A stretch of 12,494 nt of DNA from Bacillota bacterium (GCA_023392075.1 JAEVZU010000094.1:1-12494); one strand, 5' to 3'. Counted from the stretch's first letter, positions 1 to 7,284 are shown. The notes: generated by a model from the letters alone, not told the origin. Made by a program: numbers and translations.

Positions 1-54
1 TAGCATAAAATATTCACAGTCCCTTTGAATATTTCTAACAGGAGGTTAGTATTT

Positions 55-1167
55 ATGATACCGATTGCGAAGAATATTAAAAGGTATTTTTCACAAATGA
101 ATTTTCGTGGTTTTGGCAGAAAGAAGCGCGGAGATTTATTCAAGATCAGATCATTGGATATTGCAATAATCTGTATTGCCGTTGTTATATCCGTTACTGC
201 CGGGGTCTTTGTATTTAATGGGTTGAAAAGACACGTAGTAATCAACGACAATGGACATGAGATTGCAGTAAAGACAATGAAAGCAACAGTGAGAGAGGTA
301 TTGGAGCAGACAGGCGTAACAGTTGCGAAGGAAGATTTCCTCAGCATGCCGTTTGACTCGAAGCTTGCGAGAATCCAGGAGAACAGGATCGAGATAAAAA
401 GAGCTGTACCTGTTTCAATTATGGTGGACGGGAAGGAATTAGATGTAAAAACTTATAAGGACACTGTCAAAGAGGTACTAAGCGACAACGCTATCAGCGT
501 CGATGAAGACGATAAGTTCATCGAGTCTCAATTGGGAGACAAAATTGTACCTAATATGGATATCTCAATAATTCGTGTAGATGAAAAGACAGTAAAAGAG
601 ACTTCTTCCATACCATTTAAAACAATTACAAAAGAAAACAACAGACTGGACAAAGGATTAAAAAATACAGTTAGAGAAGGCAAAGAAGGCGTCAGAGAAA
701 AGACATATACTGTAGTTTTCGAGAATGGAAAGCAGACCGCCAAACAATTGGTCAAGGATATTGTTGCAACAAATCCATTGGATAAGATTGTTGAAGTCGG
801 TACGGTTTTAAACTACAAGACATCAAGAGGTGATACACTAAGATACTCAAAGGTTATGAATATGAAGGCTACCTCATATACCGCGTCTTTTGCCGACACC
901 GGCAAGCATCCCGGAGATCCGGGCTTTGGAATTACCGCTACCGGTGCAAAGGTCAGAAGAGGAATTATAGCAGTAGACCCCAAAGTTATTCCACTTGGGA
1001 CCCGGGTTTATGTCGAGCTTCCGGGAGCTTCAGCTGACTATGGATATGCAGTTGCAGCAGATGTTGGGGGAGCAATAAAGGGGAACAAGATAGATGTTTA
1101 TCTTGATTCCAGCTATGCCGTGGACATATGGGGCGTAAAAAAAGTAAAAGTTTATATACTTAAATAG
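55..1167 (+). CDS. 3D-domain cell-wall protein with DUF348 and G5 domains (YabE-like)
   Basis: Predicted membrane-anchored cell-wall enzyme of 370 residues. I start it at ATG 55 because AGGAGG lies at 41-46; the in-frame TTG at 25 has no ribosome binding site. Residues about 34-56 form one hydrophobic segment, an uncleaved anchor. Two DUF348 repeats follow (about 61-100 and 119-160), then a G5 domain (about 175-250), often linked to binding wall polysaccharide, and a C-terminal 3D domain (271-369). The 3D domain shows its conserved aspartates: Asp308 in AVDPK, Asp336 in AADVGGAIKG, and Asp347/Asp351 in KIDVYLD. In this family the 3D domain is a lytic-transglycosylase-like (MltA-type) fold, so peptidoglycan cleavage during growth or spore outgrowth is the likely role; this is inferred. 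B. subtilis YabE is longer and has more DUF348 copies. The gene ends at a clear terminator. Confidence 0.9.
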   Translation: MIPIAKNIKRYFSQMNFRGFGRKKRGDLFKIRSLDIAIICIAVVISVTAGVFVFNGLKRHVVINDNGHEIAVKTMKATVREVLEQTGVTVAKEDFLSMPFDSKLARIQENRIEIKRAVPVSIMVDGKELDVKTYKDTVKEVLSDNAISVDEDDKFIESQLGDKIVPNMDISIIRVDEKTVKETSSIPFKTITKENNRLDKGLKNTVREGKEGVREKTYTVVFENGKQTAKQLVKDIVATNPLDKIVEVGTVLNYKTSRGDTLRYSKVMNMKATSYTASFADTGKHPGDPGFGITATGAKVRRGIIAVDPKVIPLGTRVYVELPGASADYGYAVAADVGGAIKGNKIDVYLDSSYAVDIWGVKKVKVYILK

Positions 1168-1215
1168 CATTTGATTTTATGTATGTAAACAAATAAAAGT
1201 ATTAAAGGGACTGTT

Positions 1216-1250
1216 TGAGCTGATCCGGATTTGTGGGATCAGCTCATTTT
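1216..1250 (+). terminator. Intrinsic terminator after the 3D-domain gene
   Basis: A perfect 11-bp stem (TGAGCTGATCC at 1216-1226 with GGATCAGCTCA at 1236-1246) has a 9-nt loop and is followed by TTTT. It sits 48 bp after the stop codon of the 3D-domain gene and 17 bp before the end of the convergent gene on the minus strand. It fits the plus strand best. Confidence 0.85.
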
Positions 1251-1266
1251 CTATGATTTTAAATGA

Positions 1267-2835
1267 CTATTCTGCTGTGAGCAGATGTACTTGATTTTGC
1301 AGCCAGGCAATAACATCACTTTTATCTTTATTCACTGGGGCTATATGATCCCAGAGGTCACAAAAATATTCTTCAAAAGCTCTCACCAGCATGGGTTCCT
1401 CTATGGTCAGCCGGACCTGGGGTTTGTCGCCTGAAGGTTTGAATGCTTCAAAATGTACCGAGTGTCTTTCCTTGACGGTACAATACAAATCATTGATTAT
1501 TAAGGTGCTGTCACCATCCGGGGATAAGAATGCCATATTATAATTACTGTACTTTTGAAGGATAGTGATCATATTCTTCAGGATTTCAATAACATCCTTG
1601 ACCTTCAGCTCTACAATTTCAACTCCTGAATAAGTGAAAATATAAAGCTGCCTGCGGCTGATCAACTTTTTTATTGAATCCACAAGGTATATATCCTTAT
1701 GCTCATAACTTTTGATATTTGAGATAATTGCATTAACGTGTCTCTTGCGGTACTTCAGAGACATTTGCATTGCTTCATAAGGCATATTTTTTCTCCCCAT
1801 GATTTTTTTATACAGCTTCTCAGGTAAAAGAAAGTCCCCTAGTCCATAATTGTAAACATAGCGGGTACCTATATTTTCTTCACTTTCCGTCAGCATACAA
1901 TAATAGTCGGTATTCATGTCCCGGGGATAATGCTTGATGAGAGGCTTGGAATGATTGGATAAAAGTATATTAAAGTAATCCTTCAAAAGGTTGACGGCAG
2001 CTTTACTTTCCAAATAAAAGGCACAATTTATTTCCGATGTTGGACTTGTAGAAAAACATGAAAGTGCTCCGACACCGGAAATAATGCATAGCTCCCTTTC
2101 AGTTGCAAAAACACCGTATTTTTTAAAGTAATACAGGTTAAGTCTGCCTGTTTTCATAAATGGCAGTATGAAATTAATAAATTTTAAAGTTCTTGAGGTA
2201 TTGTTGGTTAATCTCAATAAAAACACCACATCCCACCCGTGGTTTATAGTCCTCAATAAAAGTTCCTTGAAATGTGCCAGTTTATTATAAGGTAAAGTAT
2301 GCAGTTCCATATCACTGTTAAGAGTGAGGAATATGGATTTATCTTCCCGCCGTGTCTGGCTTACGGCAGTCTCAAGCAGGGAAATGGCAGCCGATAATAT
2401 ATTGCTGATTCCAAAGATAATTTTATCCCTGCTTGATAAAGCCACTGCACTGCTAAGAGTCTCCTCCATATTTGCCGTATGGATTTTACTTTCTTTTCGT
2501 TCGGCTTTTTTGCACTCAAAGGAATAACCCTGTGATTCTTTCAGTGTCAGCCTGATTTTCTCCTGAAGGTCAGCTATGGCTCCGGTGTCCCGGCATACCT
2601 CTAAAAGTATATTATTCAATTGTTCCAATTGAATGGAGTTGTGAACGTTTTTAGACAGGTATTCCGAAATTCTTTCAATGTAGAGTGTATTATAAGAAGG
2701 AACTCTTTTTCCATGAATCCAGCGGTTAACAAGCGAGTTGTCCACATTGATTGCCTTGGCCAGTCTATTTATACTTATGTCCAAAGCCGAAATAAGCAAT
2801 TTCAGACATTCGCCGAATTTAATGTTGGTTGTCAT
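1267..2835 (-). CDS. Large XRE-like HTH regulator with unrecognised C-terminal region
   Basis: Probable DNA-binding regulator of 522 residues. The ATG at 2835 is preceded on its strand by AAGGAGG (2842-2848), a strong ribosome binding site. Residues about 7-60 look like an XRE/Cro helix-turn-helix: NRLAKAINVDNSLVNRWIHG has the spacing of a helix, turn and recognition helix. A charged linker (about 105-130) follows. The remaining ~390 residues are mixed alpha/beta with no cysteine cluster, kinase, P-loop or membrane segment, and I do not recognise a catalytic motif. The arrangement resembles long clostridial XRE-type proteins of unknown function, and the C-terminal part could be a ligand- or protein-sensing domain. 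The gene diverges from a chemotaxis receptor, so it may control that gene and itself; this is inference from position. It runs convergently into the terminator after the 3D-domain gene. Confidence 0.8.
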   Translation of the reverse strand: MTTNIKFGECLKLLISALDISINRLAKAINVDNSLVNRWIHGKRVPSYNTLYIERISEYLSKNVHNSIQLEQLNNILLEVCRDTGAIADLQEKIRLTLKESQGYSFECKKAERKESKIHTANMEETLSSAVALSSRDKIIFGISNILSAAISLLETAVSQTRREDKSIFLTLNSDMELHTLPYNKLAHFKELLLRTINHGWDVVFLLRLTNNTSRTLKFINFILPFMKTGRLNLYYFKKYGVFATERELCIISGVGALSCFSTSPTSEINCAFYLESKAAVNLLKDYFNILLSNHSKPLIKHYPRDMNTDYYCMLTESEENIGTRYVYNYGLGDFLLPEKLYKKIMGRKNMPYEAMQMSLKYRKRHVNAIISNIKSYEHKDIYLVDSIKKLISRRQLYIFTYSGVEIVELKVKDVIEILKNMITILQKYSNYNMAFLSPDGDSTLIINDLYCTVKERHSVHFEAFKPSGDKPQVRLTIEEPMLVRAFEEYFCDLWDHIAPVNKDKSDVIAWLQNQVHLLTAE

Positions 2836-2861
2836 GGCTTGCCTCCTTAAATCAGTGGTGT

Positions 2862-2867
2862 ATTATA
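2862..2867 (-). promoter_or_regulatory. Candidate -10 box for the HTH regulator
   Basis: On the minus strand this is a perfect TATAAT, about 27 bp upstream of the start codon and 14 bp upstream of the ribosome binding site. No good -35 is seen at 16-18 bp, so the promoter would be weak or activator-dependent. A TTGACA on the minus strand at 2987-2992 with TATTAG at 2964-2969 (17-bp spacing) is an alternative upstream promoter. Confidence 0.35.
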
Positions 2868-2903
2868 CTATATATCAATTAAACCGAATGTTCTCTATCT
2901 TCA

Positions 2904-2937
2904 AATATTTGTCATAACCACGGAAGTGACAAATATT
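2904..2937. promoter_or_regulatory. Inverted repeat, possible operator between divergent genes
   Basis: AATATTTGTCA (2904-2914) and TGACAAATATT (2927-2937) form a perfect 11-bp inverted repeat with a 12-bp spacer. It lies in the spacer shared by the HTH regulator and the chemotaxis receptor. The TTGTCA core recurs at 2986-2991 and 3018-3023. Arm length and position fit a dimeric repressor or activator site, and the neighbouring HTH protein is the natural candidate binder. A cruciform or RNA hairpin is the alternative reading. Confidence 0.45.
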
Positions 2938-3039
2938 GATAATATATTACAAACTTAGCGTTACTAATATATCATAAGAGATAAGTTGTCAAAAAAACAT
3001 ACATTGTGCTAATGTTTTTGTCACATTATGGGGGTATTT

Positions 3040-5046
3040 ATGTTGAAGCTAAAAAGTATTAAAACAAAGTTGGTTCTGTTTTTTGGAGTGTTATTACTGA
3101 TTATTTGTGTAGGACTTGGAGTTGCGGCAGATATGGTTTCAACCGGAGCACTTTCATCCACTATAGATGAATCGCTGACTCAAATGTCGAAAGAGGCCGC
3201 AAAGGTCGTGCAGACGCGGGTTGATGTCCAGTTAAGCGTTTTGGAAGCATTGGCCGAAGCAGATTACATAAAAAATGATACTGCATCGTATGATGAGAAG
3301 CTGAAGTTGCTGGAAAGTGAGGTGAAAAGAAGCGGGCATCTATATATGATACTTGCAGATATGGATGGTAATGCAAGATATACCAACGGTCAAAGTTCCA
3401 TAATTGCAGACAGGGAGTATTTCATAAAGGCGAAATCGGGTGAAAGAGCCGTATCTGACCCTATTGTAAGTAAAACAAATAATAGTTTGGTAGTGTGCTA
3501 TGCAGTCCCGATTAAAGACGGGAATACCATAAAAGGGGTTTTGATTGCAGCCAGGGATGGCAATGAATTAAGTGCACTTATCGATGACATACAATATGGA
3601 AAGAGCTCGGAAGCTTTAATGATAAATAAGTCGGGAACGGTTATAGCCCATCATGATAAAAATATGGTCTTTGATATGTATAACATTTTTGAAGAAGCTG
3701 AAAAAGATCCGCAATTAAACGGATTGGCTGAATTGACGCAGCAAATGGCTGAGCGGAAATCAGGAGTCGGGGAATATCATTTTAAGGGTGTTACAAAATA
3801 TATGGGTTTTTCTCCGGTACAGGGCACTGGCTGGTCGCTGTCCATAGCGGCTCCGGAATCGGAAACCATGGCGGAAATAAATAAATTAGCTGTAATTATA
3901 GTTATACTTTCAACAATATTCATGTTGGCAAGTTTGGCAATTACATTATTGATTGCAGGAAATATAACAAAACCTATAAAAACAGCTTCAGACTATTTGA
4001 AGGTTGTAGCCACCGGAGATTTTACAGGATATATGCCTGAGAAGCTGTTGAAAATGACAGATGAAACCGGTATCCTTGCAAACTCAATTAATACCATGCA
4101 GCAAGCTGTAGAAAATATCATCAGGGAGGTCGTTAATGAGTCTTCAGAGGTTAGCAAGCTGCTGGTTACTATAAATTCTGAAATGGATAAACTCAATAAA
4201 AACATAGAAGAAATTTCTGCGACGACGGAAGAGCTTTCAGCAGGTACCGAGGAGACTGCATCCTCCACAGAAGAAATGAATGCAACCTCTCTTGAAATTG
4301 AAACGGCTATTGAGTCTATTGCTACAAAAGCACATGAAGGTACACTTACTATAAATGACCTGAATAAAATGACTGAAGATATGGAACGAAATGCTGTTTC
4401 TTCAAAGTCTGATGCCTTATTGATATATGAGAAGACCAAAAAGGATTTGCAGAGTGCAATTGAACAGGCTGAAGCTGTTGACCAGATAAATGAACTGTCG
4501 GAAGCTATTCTTGAAATAACTTCGCAAACAAATTTACTTGCCCTGAATGCGGCGATTGAAGCTGCAAGGGCTGGGGAAGCCGGAAAAGGTTTTGCGGTTG
4601 TTGCCGATGAAATAAGAAGGCTTGCGGAAGGTTCCAAGAACACCATTGCAAGGATACAGGGGATTTCCAAAATAATATTCGAAGCGGTCAGGGATCTCTC
4701 GTCCAGCTCAGGGGAGATCATGGAGTTTATCGACAGGAAGGTTTTAAACGACTACGATTATCTGGTTGCTTCCAGTGGGCAATATGGTCAGGCTTCAACG
4801 AGCATAAACGATATGGTAACCGACTTCAGCGCAACTTCGGAGGAGCTTCTTGCTTCCATGCAGAGCATGGTGAAAGGAATAGACGAAATAGCCAATGCCT
4901 CCAATGAAGGAGCGCAAGGGGCTACAAATATTGCTGAAGCTGCATCGGTTATTGCCCTGATGTCAAGTGGTGTTATAAAGATGGCAGAGTCGGCAAAAGG
5001 AAAATCAGAGATTTTGATTAAAGCGGTTTCGAAGTTTAAGGTGTAG
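3040..5046 (+). CDS. Methyl-accepting chemotaxis protein with dCache-type sensor
   Basis: Transmembrane chemoreceptor of 668 residues that would signal through CheW and CheA to the flagellar motor. I choose ATG 3040 because GGGGGT (3030-3035) is correctly spaced before it. An in-frame ATG at 3028 has no ribosome binding site and would add only four residues. Order of parts: TM1 (about 11-32), extracellular sensor of double-Cache type (about 35-275, with DREYFIKAKSG and a CYAVPIKDG strand), TM2 (about 283-306), HAMP (about 307-360), then a long coiled coil. The signalling tip is intact at about 492-533, including QTNLLALNAAIEAARAGE and GKGFAVVADEIRRLAE. Glutamate-rich stretches on both sides could carry methylation sites. 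There is no CheR-tethering pentapeptide at the C-terminus (ends SKFKV). The ligand cannot be told from sequence. The gene stands alone, with no che genes nearby. Confidence 0.93.
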   Translation: MLKLKSIKTKLVLFFGVLLLIICVGLGVAADMVSTGALSSTIDESLTQMSKEAAKVVQTRVDVQLSVLEALAEADYIKNDTASYDEKLKLLESEVKRSGHLYMILADMDGNARYTNGQSSIIADREYFIKAKSGERAVSDPIVSKTNNSLVVCYAVPIKDGNTIKGVLIAARDGNELSALIDDIQYGKSSEALMINKSGTVIAHHDKNMVFDMYNIFEEAEKDPQLNGLAELTQQMAERKSGVGEYHFKGVTKYMGFSPVQGTGWSLSIAAPESETMAEINKLAVIIVILSTIFMLASLAITLLIAGNITKPIKTASDYLKVVATGDFTGYMPEKLLKMTDETGILANSINTMQQAVENIIREVVNESSEVSKLLVTINSEMDKLNKNIEEISATTEELSAGTEETASSTEEMNATSLEIETAIESIATKAHEGTLTINDLNKMTEDMERNAVSSKSDALLIYEKTKKDLQSAIEQAEAVDQINELSEAILEITSQTNLLALNAAIEAARAGEAGKGFAVVADEIRRLAEGSKNTIARIQGISKIIFEAVRDLSSSSGEIMEFIDRKVLNDYDYLVASSGQYGQASTSINDMVTDFSATSEELLASMQSMVKGIDEIANASNEGAQGATNIAEAASVIALMSSGVIKMAESAKGKSEILIKAVSKFKV

Positions 5047-5135
5047 GCAGCAGAAATTGTTAATGAGCATACCGGTACTCACGTACCAGTATAACCGGCA
5101 TAACCTATTTAATTGTCATGTCCAGAGTAAATTTA

Positions 5136-5177
5136 AACTGGTACAACCGGTTAAGTTGACGCAAGTACTGCTTTCCG
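5136..5177. repeat. Diverged direct repeat, copy A
   Basis: This 42-bp stretch aligns without gaps to 5539-5580, which covers the 3' end of the AraC gene. 29 of 42 positions match and 10 of the 13 differences are transitions, a pattern expected of an old duplication. Read on the minus strand it gives GKQYLRQLNRLYQ, against RKQHLR-stop-FNLLYL at the end of the AraC gene. Similarity stops abruptly on both sides. Confidence 0.5.
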
Positions 5178-5319
5178 TTAAAGATAACTGCCGCCGGACC
5201 GGAAGACAATTTTTGCAAATAATACAATAATAGTGCGCGAGGCCGGTATCCGTCAATGGGATGCCCGAGTAGAAGAACTTGCTTGAAACTTGTAGGTTTA
5301 CACAAGTACATCGTGCCGG

Positions 5320-5342
5320 CAAATTGACAGGATGTCAATTTG
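5320..5342. repeat. Perfect 10-bp hairpin with 3-nt loop
   Basis: CAAATTGACA (5320-5329), loop GGA, TGTCAATTTG (5333-5342). It has no T-run on either strand, so it is not a standard terminator. It is the strongest structural element of the 5.05-5.56 kb gene-free stretch. Confidence 0.6.
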
Positions 5343-5480
5343 ATGCAACACACCGAGCCACGATGGCGAGTTGTTGCGACGGCTGAGATGTGCTTGGGTA
5401 AACCATACTGTTTCAGCAAGGACTTCGTGGGCAATCCATTGATGGTTACCGGCCGGGAGCACTATTATTATGCATATATT

Positions 5481-5537
5481 AATTAAGTATTCTTACGAGG
5501 CGGCAGCAGATTTGCAATATGGAAAGCATACTTAATT
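5481..5537. repeat. 10-bp inverted repeat downstream of the AraC gene
   Basis: AATTAAGTAT (5481-5490) and ATACTTAATT (5528-5537) are exact inverted copies separated by 37 bp. They lie just past the end of the minus-strand AraC gene. As an RNA hairpin this would be AT-rich with a long loop and no clear T-run, so a terminator role is doubtful; a 3' end stabiliser or an element end is possible. Confidence 0.4.
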
Positions 5538-5538
5538 C

Positions 5539-5580
5539 AACAGGTACAACAAATTGAATTAGCGCAGATGCTGCTTCCGG
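5539..5580. repeat. Diverged direct repeat, copy B (AraC gene 3' end)
   Basis: Partner of the 42-bp repeat at 5136-5177, offset by 403 bp. It covers the last codons and stop of the AraC regulator plus 20 bp beyond the stop. Together the two copies bracket the hairpin-rich stretch. Confidence 0.5.
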
Positions 5581-6344
5581 TACTCCCTCGGAGTGGTGGA
5601 GGTAATATTCCTGTAGGCCCTGTTGAAGGTTCTTAAAGTTTCAAAGCCGCTGTCCAGAGCGATCTCGGTTATCTGCTTGTCAGTAGATAAAAGCAGATGA
5701 TTTGCGTAATTTATCCGTAATTCATTTATATATGTGTCAAGCCTCAGGCCTATATTATTTGAGAAAACTCTCGACAGATAAAATGGGCTTACATTAAGTT
5801 CTGCAGCAATGGAATTAAGATTAACGGCATTAAGGTAATTCTGCTGGATGTATCCCAGTACCTTTTCCACAAGATTTCCCGATACTTCTTTATTTATTTT
5901 CTGCAGAGTTAAAAGTTCCAGCAATCTTGTTACTGCAATATAAAGGTATCCCGTAGTGATCCCCGGATTATTGGCCGACTGGGTCTCCTTGAAAATATTG
6001 CTTAGACAGGTGTATACTTCCCTGGGTATGCTTGACCCGGGAATACTGCATTCGGCTGCCTTGCAGGTTGAGAATATATTTTTATACAGAGGAAGTAAAT
6101 CACCATTGAATATTATAATATAATAGCTACTTTGGGATATGGTTTTATACCCATGGATAGTATTCGGGAAAGCAAAACTGATATCTCCTCCATGCAGTAC
6201 CTGTTGTTTGGAATTAACCGTGAGCTCTATTTCACCCTCTAATAGACACAATATTTCAAGCTCCTTGTGAATGTGCGGAGGAAAGGTTATATCACTTCCC
6301 TGCCAGCAATATAAATGACCGGATTTATTTTCATAGAAAATCAT
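5559..6344 (-). CDS. AraC-family transcriptional regulator with cupin sensor domain
   Basis: Regulator of 261 residues. The ATG at 6344 follows a purine-rich GGGAGGGGGAG (6354-6364) on its strand. Residues about 1-90 form a cupin-like ligand domain; PPHIHKELEI (22-31) and the glycine turn LHGGDISFAFPNTIHGY are typical of sugar-responsive AraC proteins. Residues about 160-258 hold the paired helix-turn-helix DNA-binding domain: the first near 177-197 (NSIAAELNVSPFYLSRVF), the second near 225-246 (ITEIALDSGFETLRTFNRAY), followed by the family signature TPREYRKQ. Length is normal for the family. It is transcribed divergently from a ThuA-like gene and a Gfo/Idh/MocA dehydrogenase, so it probably activates that pair in response to a sugar or sugar derivative; this is inferred. 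Its last codons take part in a diverged direct repeat. Confidence 0.92.
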   Translation of the reverse strand: MIFYENKSGHLYCWQGSDITFPPHIHKELEILCLLEGEIELTVNSKQQVLHGGDISFAFPNTIHGYKTISQSSYYIIIFNGDLLPLYKNIFSTCKAAECSIPGSSIPREVYTCLSNIFKETQSANNPGITTGYLYIAVTRLLELLTLQKINKEVSGNLVEKVLGYIQQNYLNAVNLNSIAAELNVSPFYLSRVFSNNIGLRLDTYINELRINYANHLLLSTDKQITEIALDSGFETLRTFNRAYRNITSTTPREYRKQHLR

Positions 6345-6416
6345 TTAAGCTTTCTCCCCCTCCCTTATGGAATATAAAGCCATACACATTTTAATCGAAT
6401 CCTACATCATATCAAT

Positions 6417-6445
6417 ATAATACATTTTACTGCAATAATTGTCTA
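6417..6445 (-). promoter_or_regulatory. Sigma-A-type promoter for the AraC gene
   Basis: On the minus strand TAGACA (6440-6445) and TATTAT (6417-6422) are 17 bp apart; each matches its consensus in five of six positions. Transcription would start near 6410, leaving a leader of about 65 nt before the AraC start codon. Confidence 0.6.
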
Positions 6446-6468
6446 CTTTCCATAGCCGATTTTACTTT

Positions 6469-6485
6469 TTTTACAAGCTGTAAAA
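6469..6485. promoter_or_regulatory. Palindromic operator candidate
   Basis: TTTTACA-AGC-TGTAAAA is a perfect 7-bp palindrome with a 3-bp centre. It lies between the AraC promoter and the divergent ThuA-like gene, a good place to control either. The symmetric form suits a dimeric repressor more than an AraC protein. Confidence 0.4.
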
Positions 6486-6522
6486 GCGTAATATGTTTTT
6501 AACAGATATTAAATTTATTAAT

Positions 6523-6562
6523 CCGGACAATAAACTGCAGTTAATGGGTTAATTTACCGGAC
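6523..6562. repeat. CCGGAC direct repeats upstream of the ThuA-like gene
   Basis: CCGGAC occurs at 6523-6528 and 6557-6562, each with a similar flank (TTAATCCGGACAAT and TTTACCGGACGAT), 34 bp apart. Direct repeats about three helical turns apart are typical half-sites for AraC proteins. The second copy lies very close to the ribosome binding site of the downstream gene, which argues for caution. A palindromic AACTGCAGTT (6533-6542) lies between them. Confidence 0.35.
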
Positions 6563-6577
6563 GATGGGAGAGATTTT

Positions 6578-7243
6578 ATGGAGAGAAGGGCTCTTATTGT
6601 ACGCGGCGGCTGGGATGGACATCAGCCTGTCGAAGTATCTCTGGTGTTTGAAAAGCTGTTGAAGGGCGAGGGCTTTGAAGTTGATATCTTTGAGGATCTG
6701 AATATTTTTGAAAGCCTGGACAGCATCATGAGATATTCTTTGATTATACCTGTATATACTATGAGTGAAATCAAGGAGGAATATGTTCAGAACATATGTA
6801 AGGCTGTGGAAAGCGGTATCGGACTTGCCGGCTGCCATGGCGGAATGTGCGACTCGTTTCGCAACAGCACCAAATGGCAATTCTTGACTGGTTCTCAATG
6901 GGTAGAGCACCCGGGCAATGACGGCGTCGAGTATGAGGTTAACATCGCCGGAGCAAGTTCAAGTCCTATAGTTGAAGGTATAAAGGATTTTAAAGTTAAA
7001 ACCGAACACTATTATCTGCACATTGATCCGGCTGTAAATGTACTGGCAACCACAAGCTTTCCTCTTATCCCGGGACCTCACAGTACCAACGGTTCCGTAC
7101 TTATGCCTGTTGCTTATACAAAAAAATGGGGTGAGGGCAGAATATTTTATACTTCCCTGGGACATCATGCCGACGTATTTGATGCGCCTGAAGCGGCTGA
7201 ACTGATGAAGCGGGGATTTTTGTGGGCTAACAAGCTTATATGA
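6578..7243 (+). CDS. ThuA-like protein of the glutamine-amidotransferase-like fold
   Basis: Cytoplasmic protein of 221 residues of the ThuA family. The ATG follows GGGAGAG (6566-6572). Family features visible: an N-terminal strand and turn (ALIVRGGWDGHQP, 5-17), the nucleophile-elbow-like GCHGG (85-89), the SQWVEHPGND segment (106-115), TEHYYLHID (142-150), and the C-terminal block with WGEGRIFYTSLGHHADVF (174-191). The cysteine of GCHGG sits where class I amidotransferases carry theirs, but ThuA proteins are not amidotransferases. Rhizobial ThuA works with the dehydrogenase ThuB in use of trehalose and related disaccharides through keto-sugars. The next gene here is a ThuB-type Gfo/Idh/MocA oxidoreductase, 86 bp downstream, so a keto-sugar or keto-glycoside pathway is the best guess. 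No sugar transporter lies in the window, so the substrate is unknown. Confidence 0.85.
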   Translation: MERRALIVRGGWDGHQPVEVSLVFEKLLKGEGFEVDIFEDLNIFESLDSIMRYSLIIPVYTMSEIKEEYVQNICKAVESGIGLAGCHGGMCDSFRNSTKWQFLTGSQWVEHPGNDGVEYEVNIAGASSSPIVEGIKDFKVKTEHYYLHIDPAVNVLATTSFPLIPGPHSTNGSVLMPVAYTKKWGEGRIFYTSLGHHADVFDAPEAAELMKRGFLWANKLI

Positions 7244-7284
7244 AAAGGTAAACCATTATAACTAAAAGTATAAAATATTAATGT

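Larger units (their letters stand above)
5047..5558. other. Hairpin-rich gene-free stretch, possible structured RNA or decayed element
   Basis: These 0.5 kb between the chemoreceptor and the AraC gene hold no convincing protein gene; the open frames here lack a ribosome binding site and any recognisable family. Several local stems are visible: GGTATCC (5245-5251) with GGATGCC (5259-5265), including one G-U pair; ACTTGT (5288-5293) with ACAAGT (5302-5307); a perfect 10-bp stem at 5320-5342 with loop GGA; and GCCA (5357-5360) with TGGC (5364-5367). CCGG (5095-5098) and AACC (5102-5105) could pair with GGTT (5444-5447) and CCGG (5449-5452), closing about 340 nt. No promoter or poly-T terminator was found. 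It may be an unknown structured RNA or the remnant of an element; I cannot decide which. Confidence 0.4.

Noticed and set aside
25..54. Upstream TTG start for the 3D-domain protein, adding ten residues
   Set aside because: No ribosome binding site before TTG 25, whereas AGGAGG is well placed for ATG 55.
3993..4721. 242-codon open frame opposite the chemoreceptor gene
   Set aside because: Antisense to a clearly conserved signalling domain; serine-rich low-complexity product and no ribosome binding site.
5071..5090. ACCGGTAC-TCAC-GTACCAGT hairpin as terminator of the chemoreceptor gene
   Set aside because: One mismatch in the stem and no T-run after it.
5233..5384. Group II intron fragment, suggested by GTGCG near 5233 and an AGCC...GGCT stem
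   Set aside because: No domain V with its GNRA-type loop and catalytic triad, no reverse transcriptase, and no matching 3' end.
5105..5434. 109-codon open frame on the minus strand in the gene-free stretch
   Set aside because: No ribosome binding site, no recognisable family, and competing open frames on both strands; read as non-coding or decayed sequence.
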